Source: Taenia hydatigena
Lineage: Eukaryota > Platyhelminthes > Cestoda > Cyclophyllidea > Taeniidae
NCBI GenBank assembly: GCA_036345935.2
Contig: JADWOT020001713.1
Span: 1-64,000 of the forward strand
Direction of reading: 5' to 3'
Length of the DNA: 64,000 bases
Part shown: positions 47,050-58,859 of the stretch, piece by piece
Layout of the letters: each line of letters begins with the position of its first letter
How positions within the stretch are numbered: the stretch's first letter is position 1
The notes under the pieces: model-generated
What the model saw: the letters and a program-made list of their open reading frames with translations, nothing else
The model's database searches: none
Told to the model about the DNA's origin: nothing
Program-made: the position numbers and the translations under genes

Positions 47050-48535
47050 TAGCTAAAAGGTGACTGCTTGGTGAGTTGGTCTCTTTTGCCTTTTGTTCGC
47101 TTGCGAAGAGTAGACATCAATCCATTTACAGACTCGTGGTGGAACGTTAGGGTTTTCGTGTCTCAGATTCAACTATTGTGTGTAAAGTTAAGTAGGTAGA
47201 CTTCATTTATGAAACTGTAAGTTTTGCAATGATTCTGCCAGACCTCCTTCTTGCGTTGTTTCATTTGATTACAGCGATTTTTTTCGTTCGTCTGAAATTT
47301 TACCTTTCTGATTATATTACAGGAAAAGCCAGGCATTTCATTCCTGCGATTTGCTTCGGCAAGCACTTTTAGCGTAGCTTCCAAGCTTTTAATTAACTCA
47401 CTAGTAGGTTCGAATTTTCTTTTTTCTCTTTTTAGCTGTTAACCTCCGTAATTAAGTATTTTTTTCGAGTAGATCTCATGCGTTTTATTTGTAATAGTTC
47501 CTTGTTTCATTCCCTGGGTGACTTCTTGATGTGTACTGTTTTTTTTTCTCATAGGATCCCTGAGATTTTCACTCAGCGTGGCCTCTCTCTTCTTGCTTTG
47601 CGTGACACCCTTGCATTATGAATGCTCGTGAGGACACAAAACCAGCACCTCTGTTTAGACCTTATTTCCTTCTTATTTATCGAGGCTTTTCCCAACCCAT
47701 GCTTGCTGTTTCCGTTTCGCAGGTTCAAATGTCGATGGTGTGTGGATTGAATGCAGACGAGAGGTCCGCTGCCCAAAGCGAATTATAGGTGCAATTCGTC
47801 GGTGTGGAAACAGCGCTACCATCGTGAAGTCCATGAAAACCAGACGTCAAGAGGGAAATGGAACACTGGAATGATCACCTCTATCTTCTGGTAGCACTTT
47901 GATTTTGAACAGCACAAACTCTCCAAATACTGAATCCCTACTGTCCCTAATGCCTACATCTCCTCATTCAAGCTGTGATGATATTTCCACAGTGTTGTGT
48001 ATACCTGTCCATTTTCCATTGTTAGCAGATTTAAAAATGTTACTCATTTGTATTTGTTTCTTCGCAAACAAGGGAACATGGGTGTTGAGTGATTTTGCGT
48101 GGGTGGTGATAAGTTTGCTTTTTGATCGACGTGGCCGAGGTGTGTGAGGTGAGGTGGTCCACTGTGATATGCCAGAAGAGTCTCCAGTTTGTGGTGGAAG
48201 TGCAGCAGTCACATTTTGCTACGACTGAGTGATTAAATAAAGATGACTTTAGCGCACCACTTTTGTGTTGGTCGGTGAGTACATAAACTGCGTAGTGGTT
48301 TAGGCTCCGTTTTGGAAAGTATAAGCCGATTTGAATAATAATTGTAATTACCTAGGGCAGACTGAGGTGATATGTTATCAAACGGCTAACGTGCTAACGT
48401 CAATTAGAACTGTTTTTTATGCAACCACGGGTATTTTGGGCCAATGGGCTGCCCAAAACTTCACTTGTGTCCACTTCCGTATGCCAAAGCAATTCGACGT
48501 AATGGATTGCTGCATTTTTGTTGAATAAGTTTTAT
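47050..48535. other. No gene recognised
   Basis: Short frames only (at most 82 codons). No copy elsewhere in the window was noticed. Confidence 0.4.
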
Positions 48536-48539
48536 TGGA

Positions 48540-51500
48540 TATCGACACATGCGTGTGATTAGTGGTAGATTTTATTTTAATAATGTCCATGAAACTTATT
48601 TATTTGGTCCTGCATATCAAATGTGATATATCACGTATCGTTTAAGACCGAAGATAAATGCACTTGAGGGTTATAATTTCTAAGACACGAATCAACCGCA
48701 GGTTGTGTATTTTGTTAAGTAAAGTAAGTCTTTAAGCTAATCAAATCGCTCATCATTTTGAGGTCGTCAGCGGCAACTGATTTCCATCTCGTTGGCAAAT
48801 TGGGCCCTTCGATACAATAAAACGTCACGATTTTGGCAGGAGAGGGTCGTATATTTTAAAAGACTTATCCTGTATACTAGGGATCGCTTGGTAAAAATGA
48901 GCTTGCAGGGCATGAATTTCACTGCAACGTGTCGCGTCTGACTGGAGCATAATCTACTAATCATGAGTCCTCTACGTAGCGATCCAGGGTTAGAATTCTG
49001 CCTTTGGCGTCATTTTGCATGCAACTCAGGTAAAAATAACTTCCATTTTATGATTTTCCTACCATACTTGTCGTGCATGAACTAACAACAGCTATTTACT
49101 AGGCAATTGCTTTGCTTTTAGCCAAGACATGAGTCGTTAATGCGCAGTGATTTCGCTTCATACAAATTTCTATGGCACGCATATCTGCAGAATACGTCGA
49201 AATCTTAGTCAGTTTAAGTTATTTAATAGCTTTAGGGTTGTACCTAGAAGCGTTCAAAGCAAGGCGAGAAAAAGATTTATTTACGAAAGAGCTGCTCACC
49301 GCGTTCCACCGCCATTGGAGAGGTCAGAATGGTATTAGACTTGAACTGGTAGCCTAGATCAATGCAAGCATAAGGCATAACATGGGCGAAAAAGTGCCAA
49401 ATTAGCCCGGGTACTCTCTGCTCTAGGTATTCCTCACGTTGGCCTTAAATTTATTCCAATAAGGCCCCGACCGTTATCTTGTGTGGCGCCAAAAACGTAG
49501 GTCTCCTCTGAAACTGTGGCACATGGTGCCATGCGGCTCTACCAAGAGTGCGCACTAACAAACAGCCCGGGTGAATGGATATTACACCTCCGCATGATTG
49601 GCTCATCCCAATCTAACGTTGATTAGGATTAGGCCTCAAATGTTGGGTTACTTGCGTTTCAGCGAAGTACAGTTCGATTGTAAGACAGTTAATGCTTAGG
49701 AATTAACACAATTTAATGCGAATGGTTTTAATACGAAAACTAGGATGGCTTAAATACATAGCTGAGATCCACTTTCTTGGTTTTTCACCTACAATCATTC
49801 TATTTCGTACTCAGCTGTTTATTTCGTCGCTATTAGCTGAGATGGTCCTCGCGTTATGCAGCAAAAATTTAGACCTGGCCAACAGTTAAGTGGAATATTT
49901 TGGTGAAGGAAGCCAAACTAACGCAGAATCAATCAGAATTGTAATTCAGCAGCCTAAACCACTTAGTAGTTACTGACGGCAGTTCTCCTATCAAATTGTA
50001 AATAGTGTGGTTTGGCCGCTGATGAGAGCGCCTAGTTTAACACATAGGATTGATAACGTACACTTGGTCGGGTACCCCTATGACCAAAAATGATCCAAAT
50101 TAAAAGTCATATGCCCATTTTATTCTGTAAATCCCTTCAACAAGTGTATAGATCAAAACTCTTCTCTCCCTTTTGATCCAAAACCGGTCAAAACTAAAAC
50201 TCTGCATTCTGCTTCCCTCTTTAGTTGTTCGCGGCAGTTCTTGTTCACAAATCTATTCATTTTGGCGCGGCTGTTGTTATGTAGGGATTCCGTTTTGGCA
50301 AAGAAGGTTACGGCAGTTCTCGTTTTAAAATTGGAAAACGCAGGTGTGGCTAATGTGTAGGGTGTCGATTGGGACAAGAAAAGCTGGGACACTACGGCTC
50401 CAGAGGTGCGTTTTCTTTTGTCTGTTTTGGTCGAGAGTTGCTCAGAATCAAGATTTGGCAGCTTGCTTTCTTTAGAAGCTCATGCAACATTTTTCGTTAC
50501 AAAATCTGACAATGTAGTTGTAACCAAAACGCAAATCGCCTCTATTGGCAGAGAGTTGAGAGGATACAGAAACAAAGGTAAATGTGAAAATAGGGAGAGA
50601 TTTGTGCACTCATGGCAAATATAAATTCGTTTGAATTTGAGCATATGGGACAAAGAAAGTAAAGCCGATTAGAGTAAATCAGGCAGTGCAGTCTTAAGAA
50701 TAGATTGTTTGCGAGAGCAGGAAGATAAATTATGCTTCCCAAACACTTGCCTTCCTTCCTCCTTAACGGTATTATGCAGGTGATTCGCTCTCTCCATACA
50801 TGCTCCTGCTTCCTCTTCCTTCTTACACACGATCCATCCGTGTGCCACTCTTATTCCTCACTTCATTTCCGCGCGTTGTTTCAATATTATCACATCAGGA
50901 ATCCAGTGTAAATCACATAGGAAAAGGACTATGATTAGCCTCTTCTAGTGTGTCATTCGAAAAGTTAAATGTTTTCACTAAGCCAGTTCCTTTATATTTT
51001 ACTCACTCACATAGCTAGATGAGTGGAAGAATGAATCAGTGTAGAGAAGGATGGGAAAAGTAAGTAAGGAAGAAATGAAGAACACTGCACCGCAGATCCA
51101 TACGCACGGCTTCTTATCTCTATGCCTCAATTTTTACCATTCCTTTGTCTCTTTCTGCTTAAAATCCTTATTGCTTTGCTCCTATCAATTGCGAATGGAT
51201 CGCCATTGCCATTCGCATTAGAAAAGCCTTTTTGTTCACCCAATAGCAATCTTTAGGGGTAAATTGCCGACTCCTTAAACCAAAATTCATCCATGCACTA
51301 TGCTTGCTGTGCTGCACTTACTTTTCACGTCTCAAATCCCCAAATAAGCAGCAGCATTAAGAAAACTGCTGGTGCACAACAACTTGCTTAATATTTATGT
51401 GCCACTGCGGAAGAACTGTAGCGCGGTACGCACGTCTAGGCTTGACTAAATTGGACTGATTCAGAAAAGGCAAGAGTAGCGACCTAGGCTGGATTATGAC

Positions 51501-52560
51501 AAGCTCGAGTAAGGCGCCTTATACGTTGCTATTTAAAATGACCCGCCTAATCAACTCGACACAACTCATTTCATTGAGAGTTGAGGTGTTCACTATAAAT
51601 CGCGTAGACATTAGAGATCAAGGCACGCAGACTAGAAGTAGACCTGGTGACGTCTTGAGAATGAATGGAGAGGAGCTCTCCTGTCTACGCCTCCTCTCTC
51701 ATGTGCCACCCCAACGCATCTTCGGTGAGTGTCGCCTTTTTCGCATGCTGTGCCTTATGCACTTACAGGTATTGCGTCTTACCTAATGTCATAGCGTCTG
51801 TGCTCCTCGCATAAAAAATACATACGGAAAAGAGGAGCAAACAATTCCTACAATTCAGCTTCTTACCTTATTTTTCCACTTTATTGTTACTAGAACATCT
51901 CGCTCCTCTGCCTCCTTTGAGCTTCTCTCACCTTCCCTTCCTACCTCACCATCTGCCGGTGCCCTCTTCGCAGGTTCCCTTTCATCTCTCCACTAGTCCC
52001 AATCTTGATTGCGATATGAGTAAGTAATGCACGGATTCATGGCTAGATCAGAATAGTACGAGTTAGACTAGACCTGAATCAATCACGCTCCGCCCGAGAC
52101 AAAATCGTGTTTCAATAAAGTTTAGCAATGATTACCATCAAATCTCCATTTCTATCTTTCTTTCATTCGCTTTAGTTTGTACCACACTACTTCGCCCCAA
52201 TTCCATCTCCTACTTCTGCTCCTTCACTTAGCCTTTGAGGAGCAAAGGTGGGCGCGTTGCTCCAACTTCTTACTTTGTAATTTGTAAGCTGCTCGAATTC
52301 CTACCTGCTCACCTCACTGTCCACTCCTTATATTCTTATTGTCAAGAATTTCTTTGCCTGGTTTTCCACTCTAGACCGCCCTCCTTATTTTCCCCATGTA
52401 TCTACGCCTTTGTCCGTTTGCCTAAGTTCGTGTATGCTGCATTGTTTACCTTTAATTCCGTCGTTTGGGTAGTCGCTTGAGTTGATGTCTCACAAAAACA
52501 GCTGGATCAAATCAACACTTTCGGCCTGGGTGCGATAAAATCTCTTTTTGTCGTCTGTTC
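48540..52560 (-). repeat. Inverted segmental duplication, arm 2
   Basis: Inverted counterpart of 34900-38545, with block order B (48.55-49.1 kb), E (49.2-50.4 kb), A (50.8-52.0 kb), flank (52.0-52.56 kb). The exon-like relic of block A is on the + strand here and ends at 51724 before GTGAGT; it includes IRDQGTQTRSRPGDV and LSCLRLLSHV. The 10-kb spacer between the arms holds segments G, C and D. Confidence 0.75.
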
Positions 52561-52639
52561 GATGGCTAGTTCCTTGGCCATTCTACCTCAATTCCACATT
52601 TTGCTAGCATTCTACCAGCATTCCACCAACTGACTTTAC

Positions 52640-53390
52640 TACATCTAATTGCTTTTTTCTTCCTGTAACTCTTTACGTCCGCTTATTTCAGACTGAAGTT
52701 TACACGGCACACGAACCTGGCAAAAATCATATACCATGTGTAGAAAATTAGTCTCCTGCAGGGCGCAATGCGTTTGAGTGTATAGAGTGCAGTAGGCGAC
52801 AAAGGAAACAGTCTCCGAAGATGCGTTGGAGTAGGACATGGGAAAGAAGGCGCAGACAAGAGTCTTTGCCATTTCAAGTGTCCTTTGACCTCAACTCACA
52901 TGGCATGCAGTTGTATCGAGTTTATTAAGCAGGCCAAATTAAAATGCTAAGGCGGACTTGAATTTAATGCATAAGACGCCTGTAAGGAAGGGGTATGCTC
53001 GATAGATGAGAGTTTAACGACCCGCCCTTAGCTATTGCTATTGAGCCAACAAAGGGGCATTTCTGATGCGTACTCCTACTTCTGTGCCTGGAATAATTGT
53101 TGTTTTGCATTCGAACGGCAATTGTGGTCTATGCCTTTTTTTGGGCAGAAGTTAGTTAACATGAATTTTTTAGCTGAATGAGACAAGGAATGATTGAGGT
53201 AGATGCGAAGAGATGAGAAGTCGCTGGAATGGAAGGTGTGAGAGTGGAAATGGACAGAAGAGGGTTGGAATTGGTCGCTGCGGGTTGACTTTCCACATTG
53301 CTCTGGTGTAGCCTTCTTTACTGCTTTCTATATTTCTACCATCTATTTTTATGAATTGATTCAGTCGCTTACTCGTCTGGACGCGTGTTT
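52640..53390 (+). repeat. Third, partial copy of repeat A
   Basis: It aligns in direct orientation with 35.65-36.45 kb (CGCAATGCGTTT-AG, GACAAAGGA-ACA, CTGTGCCTGG, GGCAAT-TGGTCTATGC, GAGAAGTCG-TGG). It abuts the end of arm 2, so blocks here sit back to back. The exon donor kept in the other two copies (TTCG/GTGAGT) has become TTCGGAGAC. Confidence 0.6.
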
Positions 53391-53499
53391 AGGCAAAATT
53401 TGAAGATTTCGTCCCAATGACACCTGAACTGCCTAGTCATAGCTCCCTTTCCATGTGATTATGCTGGATATCGAATGTGAAAATATTGAAATGACGCAT

Positions 53500-55060
53500 G
53501 CAAATGGATTCCGGGAGTAGAAGGTAGCACAGGTAGAGGAAGGGGTGTTGGCACCAAAATTCATCCCATTTCTATGATAGCTATCTGCTTTCTCCCTTTC
53601 AACGTCTCTAAAATTAAGGATTGAAAGGCTTGGAGTGATGAGGAGATGGAGAGGGTTGCGACGGAAGTAAAGGATACAAATACGGCTGCGGGCAAGAATG
53701 AAACGAGGCAGGAGAGAAGCACCGACGAATACTGAATGGCATGAACGGAAAGGCGGTAAAGCAGGATGAATAAATGTAGGCATGCAACACGTAGAACAGC
53801 ATGTCTGACGGTTTGTCGTGTGGTGAGGCAATTTAAACCTGACACGTGTAAATCGATTGCAACACGTGCCGTGTGGTGTCACTCAGTGCCGTCTAGGTGT
53901 GGACTTTTGACAGAACTACTAGGAGGTGGTTTTGAGGGAGCTGGCGCCACTCACTTCTGTGCTTTCGTGACTTGATTAAGTTATGTGCATTTTAATGCAT
54001 GCAAAGGAGAAGGAAGAGAATGAGAAGAACCACAGACACTTATGTGCTTTGAATTAAATGCGCTGCCTCGTGACTGAATGTCCTCGGCTTTTCATGAGAG
54101 GATGCCTGTTATGCATTGGCAACTCACCCCTTGCGATTACTATGGCTCGAGCGAAGTTGCGTTTCTGCCGATTACTCTAATTCTATACCAAGATCCATTG
54201 TTGCCTTGCACCAGGGAGTACAATGGCGACGAGCAAACATCACCAACCTGGGCGAAGCAACGAAAGAATGATTGGGTACGAGGCGAAAGCGAGAGGTTTA
54301 ACGGAGGGTAAGTAGAGGAAAGGATGGGAAAGGGCAACATGGGGACGTCTCCGCACGGTGCTGGGGCACTGAATTTCTTATTTTTTTCTTTCTGCATGTT
54401 CTTAAATTTCTCCATTGGCCCACTTTCCTAGCCATGTATTTAAGTGGAGTATGCAGAAATCAATTTTGTGGAAGGAATATGAATTCCTATCAAACGCTAC
54501 ACTTGAGGACGCTACTCATATCTTTACCCTGCTTAGTGAAACACACAAGGATATCAGTTGTGACGAAAATGAGGATAGGGGGAAGGAAGGGAAGATAAAG
54601 CAGAGGAGGAGGGGAAGATGGTGGCATAACTTATCCATAATTTTTAAACTTTTAATCTCTTCTGGTCTTCTGACGTTAAAACGGTGAAGTGTAGGATTGG
54701 GACATCAGAGAGATTGAGAGGGAAGCAGTGGCGATGGAGGCTGAGAAGCAGACCAAAGGTGAGTAGCTGACAAAGGGGTACTGGAGTACTGACAAAGAAT
54801 TGGGCGGTGGAAACGATGATAACTTGAAAAGCACGATGAATGTTAGAAGGCGACAGAACGCCGTGTGATTTATTGTTTTTTTTTCTTGATTGGTGGTTCG
54901 TGGTGTCTAGTGGTTTCTTAGAAGCAAATGTCATTTGCCTCTGTGTTTCTCCACTTCAGCTGACACTCGTGCATCATTGCGCGTGTAACGGAGGCGGAAG
55001 ATAATACAAAGGACTATTGATACTTGTGTGCCTTTAAATAATTCGCATTATCTCGATTGT
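53500..55060. repeat. Diverged tandem duplication, ~1.05-kb spacing
   Basis: Blocks near 53.54-54.07 kb and 54.60-55.05 kb resemble each other. Examples are GGAGAAGGAAGAGAATGAGA / GGAGGCGGAAGATAATACAA followed by AC-TATTGATACTTGTGTGC-like sequence, and purine-rich tracts before them. Similarity is low and indel-rich. Minus-strand frames here (149 and 96 codons) are not conserved between units. Confidence 0.4.
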
Positions 55061-55064
55061 CAAA

Positions 55065-55630
55065 CCTTGATTCCTTTTCCGCTATGGCGATTAGATAAGA
55101 GTGCGATGGAGAAGCAGCTTAAAAAGTTGTATTTCCCTATTTTTGGCAGCACACGAGTCGGATGTTGGAGTGCTAAGAACTAGCAGCAGCAAATAACAGT
55201 GATGACGACACAACCGATAACACTTACATCAACTAAGGGGATTGTGAAGGCTCGCCAAATAAGTGTCACTCACATGGGATAACTAAAAATATGCTTTCGA
55301 ATCTATCAGAATTACCTTTTCTTCTATTGCATGGACCGTAAAGTTGCGCGATGCATTTCCGATTACTTGCTAACTGAGTGGCTGACACCCACATCTTCAG
55401 ATGCCGCCTTTCGAAATAACTCCCTCGCCTTCCATTTACGTTTGCCTTCCCACGCAGACAATTGGTGTAGTAGAGAGCAATATTTCGACCCCGTGCATTT
55501 CTTTCGAGTTGAGTACTCGCCTTTCCCTTTTCCTCTGCTTCATTTGTTGGTGTATGGCTATGTTATCCCCCTCAGTTGGAAAAATACAATAATTACTTAA
55601 TCATGTTGGAATGTTTCCCCTTTAAAAAAT
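55065..55630. other. No gene recognised
   Basis: One frame of 89 codons (55331-55600, +) has no features. Confidence 0.4.
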
Positions 55631-55634
55631 TTAG

Positions 55635-56230
55635 TTGGGCTTCGGGTTGGTTGCAGCGCCCGGTGGTAGGGCGTCAGTATTATCACCCAGGAAGGTCAAA
55701 GTGGAGCCGGAAAAAACATATTTAGCTGGAAGGTGCCAAGTATCAGCAAAAAAAGCTACAAAACTCAATGCAAATCAACAACAAATTGGTTAACGTGTTG
55801 ATGATGAATTCGACTCGCTGGAAGGGTTTCTTAGAGATGTAAACACAAATCCACCCACCGCTGATTTTTGGAGCCTTTTTCACCTGGCTTCAACATTGAA
55901 TAAAAATTACCCCACTTCAACAGCAGAAATGTTACAGAAATCTAGACTTGACTCTACTATTGTGAAAGGCCGATCCGATTTGGGTTCATATGTTAACGAA
56001 AAATATATTGAAGCCGTTCAAGTGACAACTTGATTACTTTGCAGCCTTATGGCTCAAGGCGACTTCTAGTGGGATGACAGGGAACAAATGCAGTTTGCAG
56101 GCAGACTATGAGGCAAAAGCAGGGCGATCCAAAGTAAAAGCAAATTAAGCATCATAATGCAGAGTGCCACAGACCAAAAACTTAAAAAAACGTCGTTTAA
56201 CCCATCCCTTGAAAAAAGAAACAACTGGCA
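55635..56230 (+). pseudogene. Unrecognised gene relic just upstream of the homeobox gene
   Basis: A single frame runs from 55635 to 56030 (132 codons) with only one stop, TAA at 55791. It has strongly protein-like content: AAPGGRASVLSPRKVKVEPE and KKATKLNANQQQIG before the TAA, then VDDEFDSLEGFLRDVNT, FWSLFHLASTLNKNYPTS and GRSDLGSYVNEKYIEAVQ. After TGA at 56031 and a frameshift, more coding-like sequence follows up to about 56220 (DDREQMQFAGRL, KLSIIMQSATDQKLKK). It begins without ATG and so is invisible to start-codon ORF finders. I do not recognise the family. A processed copy or a dead exon cluster are both possible. Confidence 0.5.
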
Positions 56231-56295
56231 TGATTAAGACTCTTGAATCTTATTCATCTGACCCGTTATCTTATATTTCATTGGCTCTTATGGTT

Positions 56296-56303
56296 TATAA
56301 ATA
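56296..56303 (+). promoter_or_regulatory. TATA box of the homeobox gene
   Basis: TATAAATA lies 56 bp before the ATG at 56359. The dead copy at 23.8 kb has TATGAATA at the equivalent place, so the flank was duplicated and has since decayed there. Confidence 0.5.
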
Positions 56304-56358
56304 CGGTAAGTAACTCAGTCATAGAAGCATCGGTGAACCGTGTGATTACAATTTCATC

Positions 56359-57949
56359 ATGTCCAACTTTACAGTGAGAAAACTTTTGGACCTCCTTGAT
56401 CTTGAGCAACCTCAACACCTGACAACGCTGCAAGCAATTGGTATTTTCAATCAAGCTGCTTTGTAACTCAAGCTTTCGTTCTTTCGTTACCATTTTTTGT
56501 CCATCGGTTATCATAAGTTGAAGCTGAACTCATTTTCCGTCGTTCCCAGCTGCCCCCTATCTGCAGCTACAGTGGCATATTTGACGCACTTACTGTAGAA
56601 GAAGCTCCACATCAATCCTTATCACTCCTATACAGTGCTTCTCCTCGGTAACATCGCTCTATTCAACTATCGCGAAGCCATTCTAACGACCATGTTTTTG
56701 CATCTAGTCGAGTCAGCAGGGCTGAGGTCAAACAAGACCCAAATGCGTACTCAAAATGGCATAGTCGGTGTAAATAAGCCCCTGACACAAATAAATGTAG
56801 GGATGGCAGCTACTTACACGCAGATACGCGTGTTCTTATCTTACTCGTTTTGCTTTTACAGATGAACCGGGTACGGAATGCCCAGTTGTACCCCAGGGAG
56901 AGACAAACTCGCATCCCCAACCGTTAGCCTCATCAGCTTTGTTACCAAGCGTACACCAGCAAGTGGAGCGGGCAGCACCTCCTACGTCACAAAAGGTGGA
57001 GGAGATGGTCTCTGCACTAGCCCGACCTCCAGTATTTTCAACACCCAATCCCTCTCTTACCCAATCGCCACAGAACAATGATGAGGACCAACACACCCAG
57101 CTGAAATCTTCGCCATCAAAATGGCTAAAAGCTGATGAGACTGCTTCCAATGAAGCGGATTTCTTAGAAGCAACGCCTGCATTTTCCCCAAGCAGTACTC
57201 ATTTCGCTAGCCCTTCAAAGTCTGAACTACAACAGACGTCCTGCATCGACATGTCTTTGCCTCCACACCACGATGGAAGCTCAGGTCAAGCTCACTCTAC
57301 TACCCCGTTGCCGACCTTCTCAACAACGAACCCACTCCTATTTGACACCTCGTCAAAGTTACGTCAGCTGCTGAAACCACAGGTGCAACGGTCGTCCCCA
57401 TCGCCAAGCACGTGCCGACAACCTTCGGCATACGTTTCTTCAATTCCAGATTTCTTCCTCCTCCAGCAACCTACTGACACCATATCCATGCCTGATTCAG
57501 CAAACTGCACTACAACGCCATCCGCAGATCAACCTCAGATACGTCAGACAGTATCTGATGCACAAAGACAAAAGAGCCGTAGAGTCTTCTTCACCCCGTA
57601 CCAGGTTGCCGAGATGATGAAGTGCTTCAACAGGAGAAAATACCCCAATATGCAGGAGCGCGAAGAACTGGCGCGTCGCATCAACTTGACGGAGGCTCAG
57701 GTTGGTCGAGCGATAGGGTTTTAAATGAACTCCTTTAATGGACAGCTATTGGTGTGTAGTGATTAATTGTCTACGATTGAGTCGTCTAGTCTCTTCAATT
57801 TGTGACTTTTCTGTTAGGTTAATAATTGGTTCAGGAATCAGCGCCAAAAAACGAAGAGGGCCGGTAGGAAAATTCCTGATAATGAGGTGACTGTGGCACA
57901 GCCGAATGTTCGTGACGGAGAGAGAAGCGTCTCATCAACCGACTCGTGA
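56359..57949 (+). CDS. Divergent homeobox transcription factor
   Basis: Three exons: 56359-56440, 56862-57700 and 57818-57949, all with GT/AG borders (intron 1 phase 1, intron 2 phase 0), giving 350 residues. Residues 29 to about 260 are rich in Ser, Thr, Pro and Gln and likely disordered. The homeodomain covers residues 264-323. Helix 1 follows FFTPYQVAEMM with F20, then EREELARRINLTEAQ, then helix 3 VNNWFRNQRQKTKR with W48, F49, N51, R53 and K57 present. The second intron falls exactly between positions 44 and 45, a known homeobox intron site. Met replaces the usual Leu16, and Arg at position 50 is rare, so DNA preference may be unusual. I cannot assign a class; it resembles ANTP/PRD-type domains rather than TALE (no three-residue loop insertion). 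It should act in the nucleus. Two dead copies in this window support an expanding local family. It could be lineage-specific. Confidence 0.85.
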
Positions 57950-58138
57950 ATTGGTGGCTTCAGTGAAAGCTTCAGAACTACTGAGAGCTCCCATTTCGAA
58001 AAGAAGCTTCAACAAATAATAATACGATTGAAGCAATCCACTTCAAGAGAAGGTTATGATGTGTTATCGAGGCAAGGGCAGCAATTTAGTGCGCTGGTGG
58101 AGTGGTTCAAAAATCAGCTTGCTGCTGAAATGGATTAA
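57950..58138 (+). other. In-frame extension after the homeobox TGA
   Basis: After TGA (57947-57949) the same frame stays open for 62 codons to TAA at 58136-58138. It reads IGGFSESFRTTESSHFEKKL, then LKQSTSREGYDVLSRQGQQF and ALVEWFKNQLAAEMD, a polar, helix-prone segment. It is either a former C-terminus cut off by a recent CGA-to-TGA-type mutation or sequence reached by readthrough or alternative splicing. Confidence 0.5.
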
Positions 58139-58318
58139 AACAGGATGATGAAAACTAGGATATGAGAAAATATGCAGAGCTGACAAAACGAATTAGTCGC
58201 TTCCTCTACGAGGCGTCTGCAGACTGGCCTTAGCTGTCTCTCATTAGCTGTTCCAACTGCTTTGTGGTCCTTATAACATATTTTGGTAGCAGCCGTTTCA
58301 TAGACCTCGGTTTTTAAG

Positions 58319-58324
58319 AATAAA
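58319..58324 (+). promoter_or_regulatory. Poly(A) signal AATAAA
   Basis: It lies about 370 bp after the TGA and 180 bp after the TAA of the homeobox frame and is the first good AATAAA downstream. Confidence 0.4.
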
Positions 58325-58859
58325 AAATTAAATTGGTGTTTTCTTGGAAGGCTATGCGTGAAGCTGAAAGTCACTAAAACAAATGGTTTAGAAGGCACGT
58401 CAAGTCAAGCGTTCATATTCAATGCAGATGCAATTCACTCTAACTCGTTTTCAAGCCGTAAAACACATTGAAAACAGCCTGTGGATGGGTGGTAGGCGCC
58501 TGCAGCAGGTCATTTCGAAAGGTCAGTTAGTTATTTTTGGTGTACATATGGTCAAACATTTTGGTTGCAAATCATTTGCATCTGCTTCACAGCTCGCATT
58601 AAGCTTTATAAGGTTTAAGGTTGGGTGTAGGGCACAGTTCAACATCGCACACAGGTCTTGATTTCGATGGCCAGATTGTAGCTAAAAAGGTCTAGTGGTT
58701 AATACGTTAACGAATATGCCATCAGCTTTTAGAAAAATTAACTCACAGATTTAAAAAGTATTCATGCACGCAAGAAGGAATGTGGATGTTGCGCCGTCCC
58801 ATTGGGGACATGGGAGCCTACTCAACTCAGCATCGTCATTTGTCCTCCCCTACATCTTC

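Noticed and set aside
53433..53882. 149-codon minus ORF
   Set aside because: Not conserved in the diverged tandem unit at 54.6-55.05 kb; composition follows local CT skew.
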